A stretch of 64,000 nucleotides of DNA from an uncultured Sunxiuqinia sp. (GTDB taxonomy: Bacteria; Bacteroidota; Bacteroidia; Bacteroidales; Prolixibacteraceae), in NCBI RefSeq assembly GCF_963678245.1, contig NZ_OY782772.1, positions 496,001 to 560,000 of the forward strand, in the 5' to 3' direction. Shown here in pieces: positions 1-9,130 of this stretch. Each line of letters opens with the position of its first letter. Position 1 is the stretch's first letter. The notes below the pieces were generated by a model that saw only the letters and a program-made list of their open reading frames with translations, was not told the origin of the DNA and made no database searches. The position numbers and the translations under genes were made by a program.

Positions 1-891
1 GGGCAAGTGGTTAAAGAAGGAGATTTTGCTGGCATCGACTGGACAGGATGTGATCTTCTTTCAATTATGTCGGGGGTTCCACGCTTTGAAGGTTGGGATC
101 ACACATCAGACCTTAGTTTGATGGATGAGTTGCGCATTTTTAATAAAACGCTGACGCAAGAGGAAATCCAAAACATCATCACGGAAGAATCAGGTAAAGA
201 CTTCACCTATACACCAAAATACGATGGTGAAATTCTCTACATGCCTTTCGAAGATAGCTATCTTGAGTATGTATCACAAGCTGATGCAACAACTGTAGGA
301 ACACCCGGGTTTGAAGCAGGGAAAGTTGGACAGGCTTATAAAGGTTCAGCGGATTCATACCTGACTTTCCCAACCGATGGACTGCTGGGAACTAAATTTA
401 GTGCTTCATTCTGGTTGAAAATTAATGCGACACCGGATCGGGCAGGTATTTTGATTGCCGGGCCGGAAGATACCGACAATCCAGAATACCCTGATATGCA
501 AAATGATCGAACGAGTGGATTCCGATTTTTCCGTGAAAATGCTGGAGGAAATCAACGCTTTAAATTAAACGCAGGAAATGGAACTACTGACGTTTGGTTT
601 GATGGTGGTGAAACAGCGAATGTGGATCCAACAACTGGCAATTGGGTTCATTTCGCATTTACGATTTCTGATACTGAAAGCGTGGTTTATATTGATGGAG
701 AAGTTGTAGCCCAAGGTGATTTTTCAGGAGTCGACTGGACTGGCTGCGACATTCTTTCAATTATGTCGGGTGTGCCTCGTTTCTCAGAATGGGGACATTT
801 ATCTGATGAAAGTTTGATGGATGAACTGCGTTTATTCAACAAAGCACTTACTCAGGAAGAAGTACAAACAATTATGGGTGATGATAATTAG
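1..891 (+). CDS. LamG-repeat (concanavalin A-like) surface protein, 3' end
   Basis: The reading frame is already open at base 1, so the true start lies upstream; the GTG at position 7 is only an internal codon. The 296 visible residues hold the end of one LamG/laminin-G-like domain and one complete copy (roughly residues 75-290). Both end in nearly the same segment, with SIMSGVPRF, SLMDELR and FNK.LTQEE in each, about 240 residues apart, so the gene arose by tandem domain duplication. LamG domains of this kind in Bacteroidota bind carbohydrate or form parts of surface proteins. The chain ends directly after the domain, with no type IX sorting tail. It lies upstream of glycoside hydrolase genes on the same strand, which suggests a role in glycan capture; that role is inferred. 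Confidence 0.75.
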   Translation, partial: GQVVKEGDFAGIDWTGCDLLSIMSGVPRFEGWDHTSDLSLMDELRIFNKTLTQEEIQNIITEESGKDFTYTPKYDGEILYMPFEDSYLEYVSQADATTVGTPGFEAGKVGQAYKGSADSYLTFPTDGLLGTKFSASFWLKINATPDRAGILIAGPEDTDNPEYPDMQNDRTSGFRFFRENAGGNQRFKLNAGNGTTDVWFDGGETANVDPTTGNWVHFAFTISDTESVVYIDGEVVAQGDFSGVDWTGCDILSIMSGVPRFSEWGHLSDESLMDELRLFNKALTQEEVQTIMGDDN

Positions 892-915
892 AATCTAATT
901 TTTTTTATTGATGAA

Positions 916-956
916 AAGAAGGTTGCTGGAAATGTATTTGCGCAGCCATCTTTTTT
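916..956 (+). terminator. Rho-independent terminator after the LamG gene
   Basis: The inverted repeat AAGAAGGTTGC / GCAGCCATCTT has one mismatch and a 15-base loop and runs straight into a T-run. It sits 25 bases after the LamG stop codon and separates that gene from the following glucanase genes. Confidence 0.6.
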
Positions 957-1089
957 CAAAATCTGAATCAATTTAATTCTAACATATTCCCGACAAAAAA
1001 CATTGGATTGGGAGATCAGTCCTTGAGTATCTACGGGTGCTGATAATTCTCAGTTTCTCAAGATTGATTTCCAATGAAACATTGAGTAT

Positions 1090-2439
1090 ATGAAACATAT
1101 TATATTAGGAGGAATGATGTTGTTGGTTGTTTTTGCTTGCTCAATTAAAGGAAGTAAGAAGGGAGAAGCCAATAACAAAAAAGATACTGCGTATTCAAAC
1201 GAGCAGCTTCTCGATACGGTTCAGTATCAAACATTCCAGTATTTCTGGAATGGTGCTGAACCAACTTCCGGTTTGGCGCGCGAACGCATTCACCTGGATG
1301 GTGTGTATCCGCAAAACGACCAGCAGGTCGTTACGCTGGGCGGATCAGGCTTCGGGTTGATGGCTATTCTGGTAGGAGTTGAACGAGGGTTTATTACACG
1401 GGAGCGAGCTTTGGAGCGTTATCAGAAAATTGTGGATTATCTGGCTAAGTCCGATCGTTTTCATGGTGCTTGGCCGCATTGGCTGGACGGACCAACCGGT
1501 AAAGTAAAGCCTTTTGGTAAAAAAGATGACGGTGGCGATTTAGTGGAAACCGCATTTATGATCCAGGGACTTTTAACGGTTGCCGAATACTTTAAGGATG
1601 GAAATGCCGGAGAGCAGCAATTGGTTGCAGATATTCAAGAACTTTGGGAAGAAGTAGAGTGGGACTGGTACACCAAAAATGGAGAAGACGTACTCTATTG
1701 GCATTGGTCTCCAACTTATGACTGGGAAATGAACTTCCCTGTTGGAGGATATAATGAATGCCTGATCATGTATGTTTTGGCAGCTTCATCTCCAACACAT
1801 CCAATCGAGCCAAGTGTTTACCACAAAGGGTGGGCACGAAATGGAGCTATTGCCCATGAGACCACTTATTATGGCTTAAGCACAGTGTTAGATTTTTATG
1901 AGCATAACGATGATCCGATTGGGCCACTTTTTTGGGCACACTATTCTTACCTCGGATTAAAACCCAGAGGCTTGTCTGATCAGTATGCCGACTATTGGAA
2001 ACTCAATCGAAACCATGCTTTGATTCATTACCGGTATGCGCTTGATAATCCGAAAGACTATGAAGGTTACGGAGAAAATCAGTGGGGAATGACTTCCAGC
2101 TATTCCATGCGTGGATATGCCGGGCATCGTCCGGGAAAAATGGATCTTGGAGTAATTTCTCCAACAGCTGCTTTGTCATCATTTCCATATACTCCGGATG
2201 AATCGATGAACGTACTGAAATACTTGTACCTCGAAGCGGATTCATTGGTAGGTCAATATGGACCTTACGATGCATACAGTCAGGAGAATGACTGGTATTT
2301 ACCAAGATATCTAGCTATCGATCAAGGGCCAATCGCTGTGATGATTGAAAACTATCGAACCGGTTTATTTTGGGATTTATTTATGAAAAATAAAGATGTT
2401 CAAGTGGGGTTGGAACGATTAGGGTTTGAATTTAAATAG
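1090..2439 (+). CDS. GH144-type beta-1,2-glucanase lipoprotein (glycoamylase family)
   Basis: This 449-residue protein has a lipoprotein signal (hydrophobic stretch, then VFAC with Cys17), so it is probably membrane-anchored. The rest is one (alpha/alpha)6-barrel domain of the PF10091 glycoamylase family, now CAZy GH144. Visible family motifs are DGGDLVETAFM, VLYWHWSPTYDWEMNF, GYNECLIMYVLAASSPTH, SPTAALSSFPYTP and DQGPIAVMIENYRTGL. Characterised GH144 enzymes cut beta-1,2-glucan (endo) or release sophorose (exo). A second GH144 gene follows, and a GH3 gene lies two genes further on, which fits stepwise beta-1,2-glucan breakdown. Family membership is firm; the exact substrate and endo or exo mode are inferred. 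Confidence 0.85.
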   Translation: MKHIILGGMMLLVVFACSIKGSKKGEANNKKDTAYSNEQLLDTVQYQTFQYFWNGAEPTSGLARERIHLDGVYPQNDQQVVTLGGSGFGLMAILVGVERGFITRERALERYQKIVDYLAKSDRFHGAWPHWLDGPTGKVKPFGKKDDGGDLVETAFMIQGLLTVAEYFKDGNAGEQQLVADIQELWEEVEWDWYTKNGEDVLYWHWSPTYDWEMNFPVGGYNECLIMYVLAASSPTHPIEPSVYHKGWARNGAIAHETTYYGLSTVLDFYEHNDDPIGPLFWAHYSYLGLKPRGLSDQYADYWKLNRNHALIHYRYALDNPKDYEGYGENQWGMTSSYSMRGYAGHRPGKMDLGVISPTAALSSFPYTPDESMNVLKYLYLEADSLVGQYGPYDAYSQENDWYLPRYLAIDQGPIAVMIENYRTGLFWDLFMKNKDVQVGLERLGFEFK

Positions 2440-2474
2440 AAGAGGAGTGGCTATTGGAAATAGCCGCTTCTCTT
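2440..2474. other. Strong intergenic hairpin between the GH144 genes
   Basis: A 16-base stem with two mismatches, starting AAGAGGAGTGGCTATT, closes over a three-base loop directly after the stop codon. No clear T-run follows on the plus strand (the next bases are AGCATTTT). It may attenuate transcription or protect the 3' end of the mRNA rather than terminate fully. Confidence 0.45.
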
Positions 2475-2560
2475 AGCATTTTACTGAATATTGAATTGGA
2501 TCGTCATACTTGAGGTATTGAAATGAATAGAGAAACAAAAGAATACAGAATCGTAATAAA

Positions 2561-4981
2561 ATGAAACAATGTATTGTTAACATCTTCTTCGTTTGGCTAG
2601 TTGCGTCTTTCATTCTTTTCTTCAATGATAGTCGTGCACAAGAGGCTTTCTTTTTTACTGAAGGTTCTGACCTGACTTATTACGATCAGGGAATTGTTGA
2701 CATTGCCAATTTGGTTGAAAGTACTTTTGAACATACTCACCCACCTGCAGCCCCGGAGTATAATGATAAAGTTCCTTGCTCAACAACTGCTTTTAAGGGT
2801 CAAACATCATTAAAGTTCAATTACTTTTCTTCAGATAATGGAAGTTGGAAAGCAACCATTTATCGCTCAGGTTGGACATCGGCAAATATTTCGTCATTGG
2901 ACTCCATCTCATTTTATATTTTTTCTGAAAATGAACTACCCAAAGCTGCTTTGCCTCTGATTGGCTTGAGAACAGTTGATAAAAACGCTTCGGGTGACGT
3001 TGATTCAAAACTCTATTCATTGGCAGATTATAACGAAGTCATTCCGTCTGGACAATGGGTGCAAATCAAATTTCCATTGAGTGTTATTACTGAAGACAAT
3101 GAGAATTGTGAAATGGATTTCTCATCGGCAAAAGCAATTATTTTTGCTCAATCGGAAGACAACAATACCTCGCGTTCAATTTTAATCGATCAAATAAAAG
3201 CTTTTAAAAGTTTTGCAGAAATTCCTGTTGCGGTAGGTTTTTCCGGAATAGGTTACGACAGTCATGCTGATTTGAGTTGGCAACATCCTGTAGAAAATTT
3301 ATCCTATCGAATTTATGCTTCTTTTGATGGAGGACAAACTTTTGAAGAGCGAAGCGAGACAAATGCTGATTTCTTCCTGGATTTTGTTCCGGAAACAGCT
3401 CGAAATTCATCTGTCACTTACCGAATATCAACTGTTTTAGAAAGTCAGGAATCTGATTTTGCTGAAACAACGGTAACCATCAGAGATTTTTCAGATGACG
3501 AACTGTTAGACATGATCCAGTATTACTCCTTCCTTTATTTCTGGGATGGCGCTCACCAAACAACGGGAATGGCGTTGGAGCGATCCAATGGTAGTGGAAG
3601 AACAGCAGCGTCAGGAGCCACTGGAATGGGTTTAATGGCGCTGATTGTAGCTCATGAGCGAAAGTATAAACCTCAGTCGGAGATTAAGGATCGGGTGTTG
3701 ATGATTTTGGAGTTTCTTGAAAATTGTGAGCGGCACCATGGCGTCTGGTCTCATTGGTATAATGCAGATACGTATCAAACTCAGCCATTCTCATCAGATG
3801 ATGATGGAGGAGATTTGGTGGAAACCTCTTTTTTAGCTCAAGGGCTGATTGCACTAAAAAACTATTTTTCTGGAACTGATTCTAAATCAGTTCAAATTCG
3901 GGAAAAGGCAGATCAACTTTGGAAAGAAGTTGATTGGAGTTGGTATCGGCAAGAGGGACAGAACGTTTTATACTGGCATTGGTCCCCCAATGTTGGCTTT
4001 CAGAAAAATATGAAAATCGCTGGATGGAATGAAGCCTTGGTCACTTATGTGATGGCAGCTTCATCGCCCACTCATTCAATACCCAAAGAGGTCTACGAAC
4101 AAGGTTGGGCGAAAAACGGCAATATCGTTAATAACCGTACATTTTACAATTACGAAATTAAGCTTGCTCCCGATTGGGGCGGGCCGCTGTTTTTTATTCA
4201 TTACAGTCATCTGGGAATTAACTCGCATGAACTGAAAGATCAATATGCAGACTATTGGACTGAATACGTAAATACAGCTTTAATCCATCATGCTTATTCT
4301 GTTGATAACCCCGGAGCTTTTGAAAATTATGGACCCGACAACTGGGGATTAACTGCCAGCGACGACCCTTTTGGCTATACGGCACATCGTCCGGTTAATA
4401 ATGATAATGGAACTATAAGTCCAACCGCTGCTTTGGCGAGCATGCCATATACTCCGGAAAAATCGTTGCAGGCATTGAAGTATTTTTACAGGGAACGTGG
4501 TTCGGAATTATTCGGTAAATATGGTCCTTATGATGCATTTAATGATCAAGAAAATTGGGTGCAGGAAGCTTATATTGGAATTGATCAAGGGCCAATAGTT
4601 GTGATGATTGAGAATTACCGGACCGGGCTTTTATGGAATCAGGTCATGAAGGATTCAGATGTACAAGCCGGATTGGACAAGCTCGGCTTTGAATATCAGG
4701 TTGTCACTTCATCGGGAGCATTGACAGAGATCGGAAGTTTTAGGATCTATCCAAATCCTGCTTCTGATAAAGTGTATATAGACTTGGGGAAAATGGAGAG
4801 GGATAATGCAGTATCAGTGGAGATCTTTTCGATGGATGGGCGACTTGTAGAAGCTACGATTTTTAACGAAGGGTCCAATTCAATTTTGTACGATTGCTCC
4901 GCAATAAAGAGTGGATTGTATTTATTTCGGGTTGAGACTGAAGAGAATTGTTTTATACGTAAATTAATGATACAGAAATGA
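2561..4981 (+). CDS. Secreted multidomain GH144-type glucanase with type IX sorting domain
   Basis: This 806-residue protein has a cleavable signal peptide (cleavage near RAQ-E, residue 27) and an N-terminal beta-sandwich of about 190 residues that could bind carbohydrate. A fibronectin-III-like module follows (about 217-310), then a GH144 catalytic domain (about 313-715). It ends in a Por secretion tail (about 730-806, with the RIYPNPASDKVYI motif) that directs export through the type IX system. The catalytic part shares DGGDLVETSF, YWHWSPN, AASSPTHSI and DQGPIVVMIENYRTGLLW with the preceding lipoprotein, so the two are paralogs. A likely division of labour is a cell-surface or released endo-enzyme here and a lipid-anchored partner upstream. 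Its stop overlaps the next start (ATGA), indicating translational coupling. Confidence 0.85.
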   Translation: MKQCIVNIFFVWLVASFILFFNDSRAQEAFFFTEGSDLTYYDQGIVDIANLVESTFEHTHPPAAPEYNDKVPCSTTAFKGQTSLKFNYFSSDNGSWKATIYRSGWTSANISSLDSISFYIFSENELPKAALPLIGLRTVDKNASGDVDSKLYSLADYNEVIPSGQWVQIKFPLSVITEDNENCEMDFSSAKAIIFAQSEDNNTSRSILIDQIKAFKSFAEIPVAVGFSGIGYDSHADLSWQHPVENLSYRIYASFDGGQTFEERSETNADFFLDFVPETARNSSVTYRISTVLESQESDFAETTVTIRDFSDDELLDMIQYYSFLYFWDGAHQTTGMALERSNGSGRTAASGATGMGLMALIVAHERKYKPQSEIKDRVLMILEFLENCERHHGVWSHWYNADTYQTQPFSSDDDGGDLVETSFLAQGLIALKNYFSGTDSKSVQIREKADQLWKEVDWSWYRQEGQNVLYWHWSPNVGFQKNMKIAGWNEALVTYVMAASSPTHSIPKEVYEQGWAKNGNIVNNRTFYNYEIKLAPDWGGPLFFIHYSHLGINSHELKDQYADYWTEYVNTALIHHAYSVDNPGAFENYGPDNWGLTASDDPFGYTAHRPVNNDNGTISPTAALASMPYTPEKSLQALKYFYRERGSELFGKYGPYDAFNDQENWVQEAYIGIDQGPIVVMIENYRTGLLWNQVMKDSDVQAGLDKLGFEYQVVTSSGALTEIGSFRIYPNPASDKVYIDLGKMERDNAVSVEIFSMDGRLVEATIFNEGSNSILYDCSAIKSGLYLFRVETEENCFIRKLMIQK

Positions 4982-6780
4982 TAAAACATCTTTTATTATT
5001 ATTGGGCATTGTGATTATCATGGGGTTACAAGCGGTTTCTCAAACCAATGCAAGGAAAACCTATTGCAATCCGATTGATATCGATTACACTTATATGTCG
5101 CATTACCGGTCAAAAAATAACGTTTCATACCGGTCAGGAGCCGATCCGGCCGTTATCAATTTCAAGGGCAAGTTTTTCATGTTTGTTACCCGCTCTCATG
5201 GTTATTGGATGTCGGAGGATATGAGCAATTGGCACTTTGTTAGGCCACAGAACTGGTATTTCAATGGGTGCAATGCTCCGGCCGCCGCCGTTAAAGACGA
5301 GAAAGTTTTGGTATATGGAGACCCGTCCGGCAGAGGAGCTATCATTGAAACAGACAATCCTGAATTAGGAGACTGGAAAACAAATTATGCGGTGTTAAAC
5401 CCGCCGGGAGGTATTCAGGATCCTGATATTTTTGTTGATGATGACGGGAAAGTATACTTGTATGAAGAATCTTCCAATAAATGGCCAATACGAGGAGTCG
5501 AATTAGACCCTGAAAATTATTATATCCTGAAGGGAGATGAGACTGATCTTTTCAAACTTACTCCAGATCAACACGGCTGGGAACGTTTTGGACAGGATCA
5601 CAAGTCAGATATCGACCCCTACATTGAAGGGCCCTGGATGGTAAAACACAATGATATTTATTATCTGGAATACGGAGCTCCGGGCACCCAATGGAATGTT
5701 TACGCAGATGGTGTTTACACCAGTAAGAGTCCTTTAGGTCCATTTGAGTATGCTCCTTACAATCCGATCTCGTATAAGCCTGGCGGGTTTTTGAAAGGGT
5801 CGGGGCATGGAAGTATAGTAAAAGATAACGATGGCAATTACTGGCACTTTTCAACCATGGCTATCTCTGTTAACTATAAGTTTGAACGACGTATTGCTAT
5901 GTATCCGGCTGGATTCGAGGCAAATGGACAAATGTATGTAAATACGGCTTACGGAGACTATCCTCATTTTTTACCTGAAGTTGATACGGAGAATCATAAA
6001 GACAGGTTTACGAGGTGGATGTTGTTATCAAAAGGGAAAAAGGTTTCTACTAATTCGATTTTGAGTGGCGTAAAACGGAATGTTGTGGATGAACATGAAG
6101 TCGGGTATATGTTGGAACAGGAAGCTCCAAACTACGGTGTTGAAATGATTAATGATGAAAATATTCGAACTCTGTGGGTTGCTGAAAATAACAGTGATTC
6201 TCTTTTTGTTGAAATTGACCTTGGTCGTCCGATGACTGTAAATGCTATTCAAGTAAACTTTCAGGATTTCAATGCCAATATATTTGGGAAACCGGATACA
6301 ATCCGTCAGCAGTTCATAATTCAAACTTCTAATGATCGTATTCATTGGGGAATGGCGGTCGATTATTCACACAATCAGAATGATCAGCCGCATGCCTATG
6401 TCGAGTTGAAAACACCCATTCTGGCAAGATATGTGAAATTCAGTAATGTCTATTTCCCGAATCAATATTTAGCAATCGGGGAACTTCGTGTATTTGGTAA
6501 TGGCAATGGAAAAACTCCGAAAACTCCGAAGCACTTTAAAGCGGTTCGACAAACTGACGAGCGAAACGCTGATATTAGCTGGGATTCTGTTGATGAGGCA
6601 ATGGGGTATGTTTTGTATTGGGGGATTTCGGCCGACAAAATGAATAATTCAGTAATGATTTATGACGAAAATAGTTATGAATTACGTGCTTTGAATAAAG
6701 GACAAGAATATTTTCTTCAGGTTGAAGCTTTTAACGAGAGTGGAATTTCGAAGCGATCGGATGTATTGTTCATCGAATAG
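4978..6780 (+). CDS. GH43-like glycoside hydrolase with discoidin and FN3 domains
   Basis: The protein is 600 residues with a signal peptide ending near VSQ (residue 22). Residues about 25-340 form a five-bladed propeller of the GH43 type: the catalytic-base Asp lies in SGADPAVI, the pKa-modulating Asp in IQDPDIFVDDDG and the general-acid Glu in YIEGPWMV. A discoidin (F5/8C, CBM32-like) module follows at about 375-510, then a fibronectin-III module at the C-terminus. Known GH43 activities are beta-xylosidase, alpha-arabinofuranosidase and beta-galactosidase; the substrate cannot be read here. The ATGA overlap with the GH144 gene upstream puts it in the same operon, so it may remove side groups from the same glycan. 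Confidence 0.8.
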   Translation: MIKHLLLLLGIVIIMGLQAVSQTNARKTYCNPIDIDYTYMSHYRSKNNVSYRSGADPAVINFKGKFFMFVTRSHGYWMSEDMSNWHFVRPQNWYFNGCNAPAAAVKDEKVLVYGDPSGRGAIIETDNPELGDWKTNYAVLNPPGGIQDPDIFVDDDGKVYLYEESSNKWPIRGVELDPENYYILKGDETDLFKLTPDQHGWERFGQDHKSDIDPYIEGPWMVKHNDIYYLEYGAPGTQWNVYADGVYTSKSPLGPFEYAPYNPISYKPGGFLKGSGHGSIVKDNDGNYWHFSTMAISVNYKFERRIAMYPAGFEANGQMYVNTAYGDYPHFLPEVDTENHKDRFTRWMLLSKGKKVSTNSILSGVKRNVVDEHEVGYMLEQEAPNYGVEMINDENIRTLWVAENNSDSLFVEIDLGRPMTVNAIQVNFQDFNANIFGKPDTIRQQFIIQTSNDRIHWGMAVDYSHNQNDQPHAYVELKTPILARYVKFSNVYFPNQYLAIGELRVFGNGNGKTPKTPKHFKAVRQTDERNADISWDSVDEAMGYVLYWGISADKMNNSVMIYDENSYELRALNKGQEYFLQVEAFNESGISKRSDVLFIE

Positions 6781-6853
6781 CTTGCCAGTTTTTTTGAGAA
6801 ATATGAGAGGGAGTACTGCAATTGGAGAAACTTAAATTGAAAAATATACACAG

Positions 6854-9130
6854 ATGAAATACTTATTAACTATAGTCGCATTTATAGCATGCTACGGGTG
6901 TCAAACATCAACAAATAAAACGAAGATGGAGTCTTTCGTCGATGGTTTGATGGATGAAATGACCATTCAGGAAAAAATTGGCCAACTAAATTTGATAACT
7001 CCGGGAGGTGGAATTCCTACCGGTGCTTCAGTTAGTACCAATGTAGAGGAAAAGATAAAGTTGGGTAAGGTTGGAGGTATCTTTGGTGTTTCCGGGCCGG
7101 CAAAAGTTCGTCAAACTCAAAAGCTGGCAGTTGAAGAGAGCCGCTTGGGAATTCCTCTTATAGTGGGATCAGATGTTATTCACGGTTACAAAACCACTTT
7201 CCCAATTCCGTTAGGCTTGTCTTGTAGTTGGGATATGAATTTGATCGAAAAAACGGCTCGCATAGCAGCTATTGAAGCCACTGCTGATGGAATTTTCTGG
7301 AACTTTTCTCCCATGGTTGATATTGCGCGTGATCCACGCTGGGGACGAGTTGCCGAAGGGGCTGGCGAAGATCCATATTTGGGGTCGCAAGTTGCAAAAG
7401 CAATGGTTCGTGGTTACCAGGGAAAGGATCTTACCAGTGAGAATACAATGATGGCCACAGTGAAGCATTTTGCTTTGTATGGTGCGTCAGAGGGCGGAAG
7501 AGATTATAACACTACCGATATGAGCCGAATCCGAATGTTTAACGAATATTTGCCCCCTTATCAAGCAGCTATTGAGGCGGGTGCTGGCTGTGTCATGTCT
7601 TCTTTTAATGATGTTGATGGTCTTCCTGCAACTGGTAATAAGTGGCTGCTGACAGATCTCTTGCGAGATCGTTGGGGGTTTGATGGATTTGTTGTGTCGG
7701 ATTATACATCTGTAAATGAGATTGTTGCTCATGGAGTGGGAGATCTGCAGGCAGTTTCGGCTCTGGCTTTAAAGGCCGGATTAGATATGGATATGGTTGG
7801 AGAAGGGTTTTTAACCACACTGGAAAAATCACTGGAAGAAGGGAGAATCACCGAGGAGGATATCAATCAGGCTTGTCGTCGGGTATTGGAGGCCAAGTAT
7901 AAATTGGGATTGTTTGATGATCCTTATCGCTATATGGATGCTTCCCGGCCAGACAAGGAAATACTAACAGATGACAATCGGAAGATAGCTCGTGAAGTTG
8001 CAGCCCACTCATTTGTTTTATTGAAAAACGATAAGCAGGTACTTCCTCTGGAAAAGTCAGGAAGCATTGCCTTGATTGGTCCTTTGGCAGACGATAAAAA
8101 TAACATGTTGGGCACCTGGGCACCCACCGGAGATCCCAAATATGCGGTCCCTGTTTTAGAGGGACTGAAAAATATCGCAGGAGAAAGAATCAAAATTCGA
8201 TATGCAAAGGGAGCAAATATTTCTAACGACCGTGAATTTGCAAATAAGGTAAATGCTTTTGGCCCTCGTATTCAAATTGATGAGCGTTCGCCGCAAGCAA
8301 TGTTGGATGAAGCGCTTTCTGTGGCTGAAAAATCAGATGTTATTGTTGCCGTAATCGGAGAGGCTACTGAGATGAGCGGTGAATCATCAAGCCGAACCGA
8401 CATCTCCTTGCCGGATAGTCAGAAAGAGTTGGTACAAGCATTGGCGAAAACCGGAAAACCGTTGGTGTTGGTTTTGATGAGTGGTCGTCCTTTGGTTATT
8501 CTTGAAGAAAATGAATTGGCATCGGCTATTTTACTAACCTGGCATCCGGGAGTTGAAGCAGGAAACGCCATTGCTGATGTGTTGTTTGGGGACTACAATC
8601 CATCGGGAAAACTAACTGCTTCATTTCCCCGTAATGTCGGTCAGATTCCTATTTATTATGCCTATAAAAATACGGGACGACCAGCTTCAGGAGAAACTTT
8701 TAAGAAGTTTTTATCTTATTATCTGGATGCTCCCAATTCTCCTCTGTTTCCTTTTGGTTACGGCTTAAGTTATACCAGTTTTAAATATGAAAATCTAAAG
8801 CTCAATAAGGATGTGATAAGCATGGATGAATCAATCACTGTCTCAGTTGATTTGAGCAACACCGGAGATCTCGGTGGAGAGGAAGTTGTCCAACTTTATG
8901 TGCGTGACCAAGTGGCTTCTGTGACTCGTCCTGTAAAAGAGTTGAAAGCTTTTGAAAAGGTACAGCTAAAAGAAAACGAAACTAAAACAATTGAGTTTGA
9001 GCTAACCGCTGACGATTTATCATTTTATAACTTCAAACTCGAACGAGTGACAGAACCTGGAAAGTTTCAAATTTTTGTAGGTGGGGACTCTAATGCTTAC
9101 CTTAAGGCGGATTTTACTTTGGTTGAGTAA
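6854..9130 (+). CDS. bglX: GH3 beta-glucosidase (BglX type), lipoprotein
   Basis: This 758-residue, three-domain GH3 enzyme has a short lipoprotein-like signal (FIACYGC). The TIM-barrel domain carries the KHFALYGASEGGRDYN motif and the nucleophile Asp283 in FVVSDY. The alpha/beta sandwich carries GESSSRTD, where the acid/base Glu usually sits, and the FN3-like C-terminus is complete. GH3 enzymes of this layout release glucose from the non-reducing end of beta-gluco-oligosaccharides. In Bacteroides thetaiotaomicron a related GH3 next to a GH144 gene acts on sophorose and beta-1,2-gluco-oligosaccharides, and the neighbourhood here is the same. A role in finishing beta-1,2-glucan digestion is therefore inferred. 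The stop abuts the next start with no gap. Confidence 0.88.
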   Translation: MKYLLTIVAFIACYGCQTSTNKTKMESFVDGLMDEMTIQEKIGQLNLITPGGGIPTGASVSTNVEEKIKLGKVGGIFGVSGPAKVRQTQKLAVEESRLGIPLIVGSDVIHGYKTTFPIPLGLSCSWDMNLIEKTARIAAIEATADGIFWNFSPMVDIARDPRWGRVAEGAGEDPYLGSQVAKAMVRGYQGKDLTSENTMMATVKHFALYGASEGGRDYNTTDMSRIRMFNEYLPPYQAAIEAGAGCVMSSFNDVDGLPATGNKWLLTDLLRDRWGFDGFVVSDYTSVNEIVAHGVGDLQAVSALALKAGLDMDMVGEGFLTTLEKSLEEGRITEEDINQACRRVLEAKYKLGLFDDPYRYMDASRPDKEILTDDNRKIAREVAAHSFVLLKNDKQVLPLEKSGSIALIGPLADDKNNMLGTWAPTGDPKYAVPVLEGLKNIAGERIKIRYAKGANISNDREFANKVNAFGPRIQIDERSPQAMLDEALSVAEKSDVIVAVIGEATEMSGESSSRTDISLPDSQKELVQALAKTGKPLVLVLMSGRPLVILEENELASAILLTWHPGVEAGNAIADVLFGDYNPSGKLTASFPRNVGQIPIYYAYKNTGRPASGETFKKFLSYYLDAPNSPLFPFGYGLSYTSFKYENLKLNKDVISMDESITVSVDLSNTGDLGGEEVVQLYVRDQVASVTRPVKELKAFEKVQLKENETKTIEFELTADDLSFYNFKLERVTEPGKFQIFVGGDSNAYLKADFTLVE

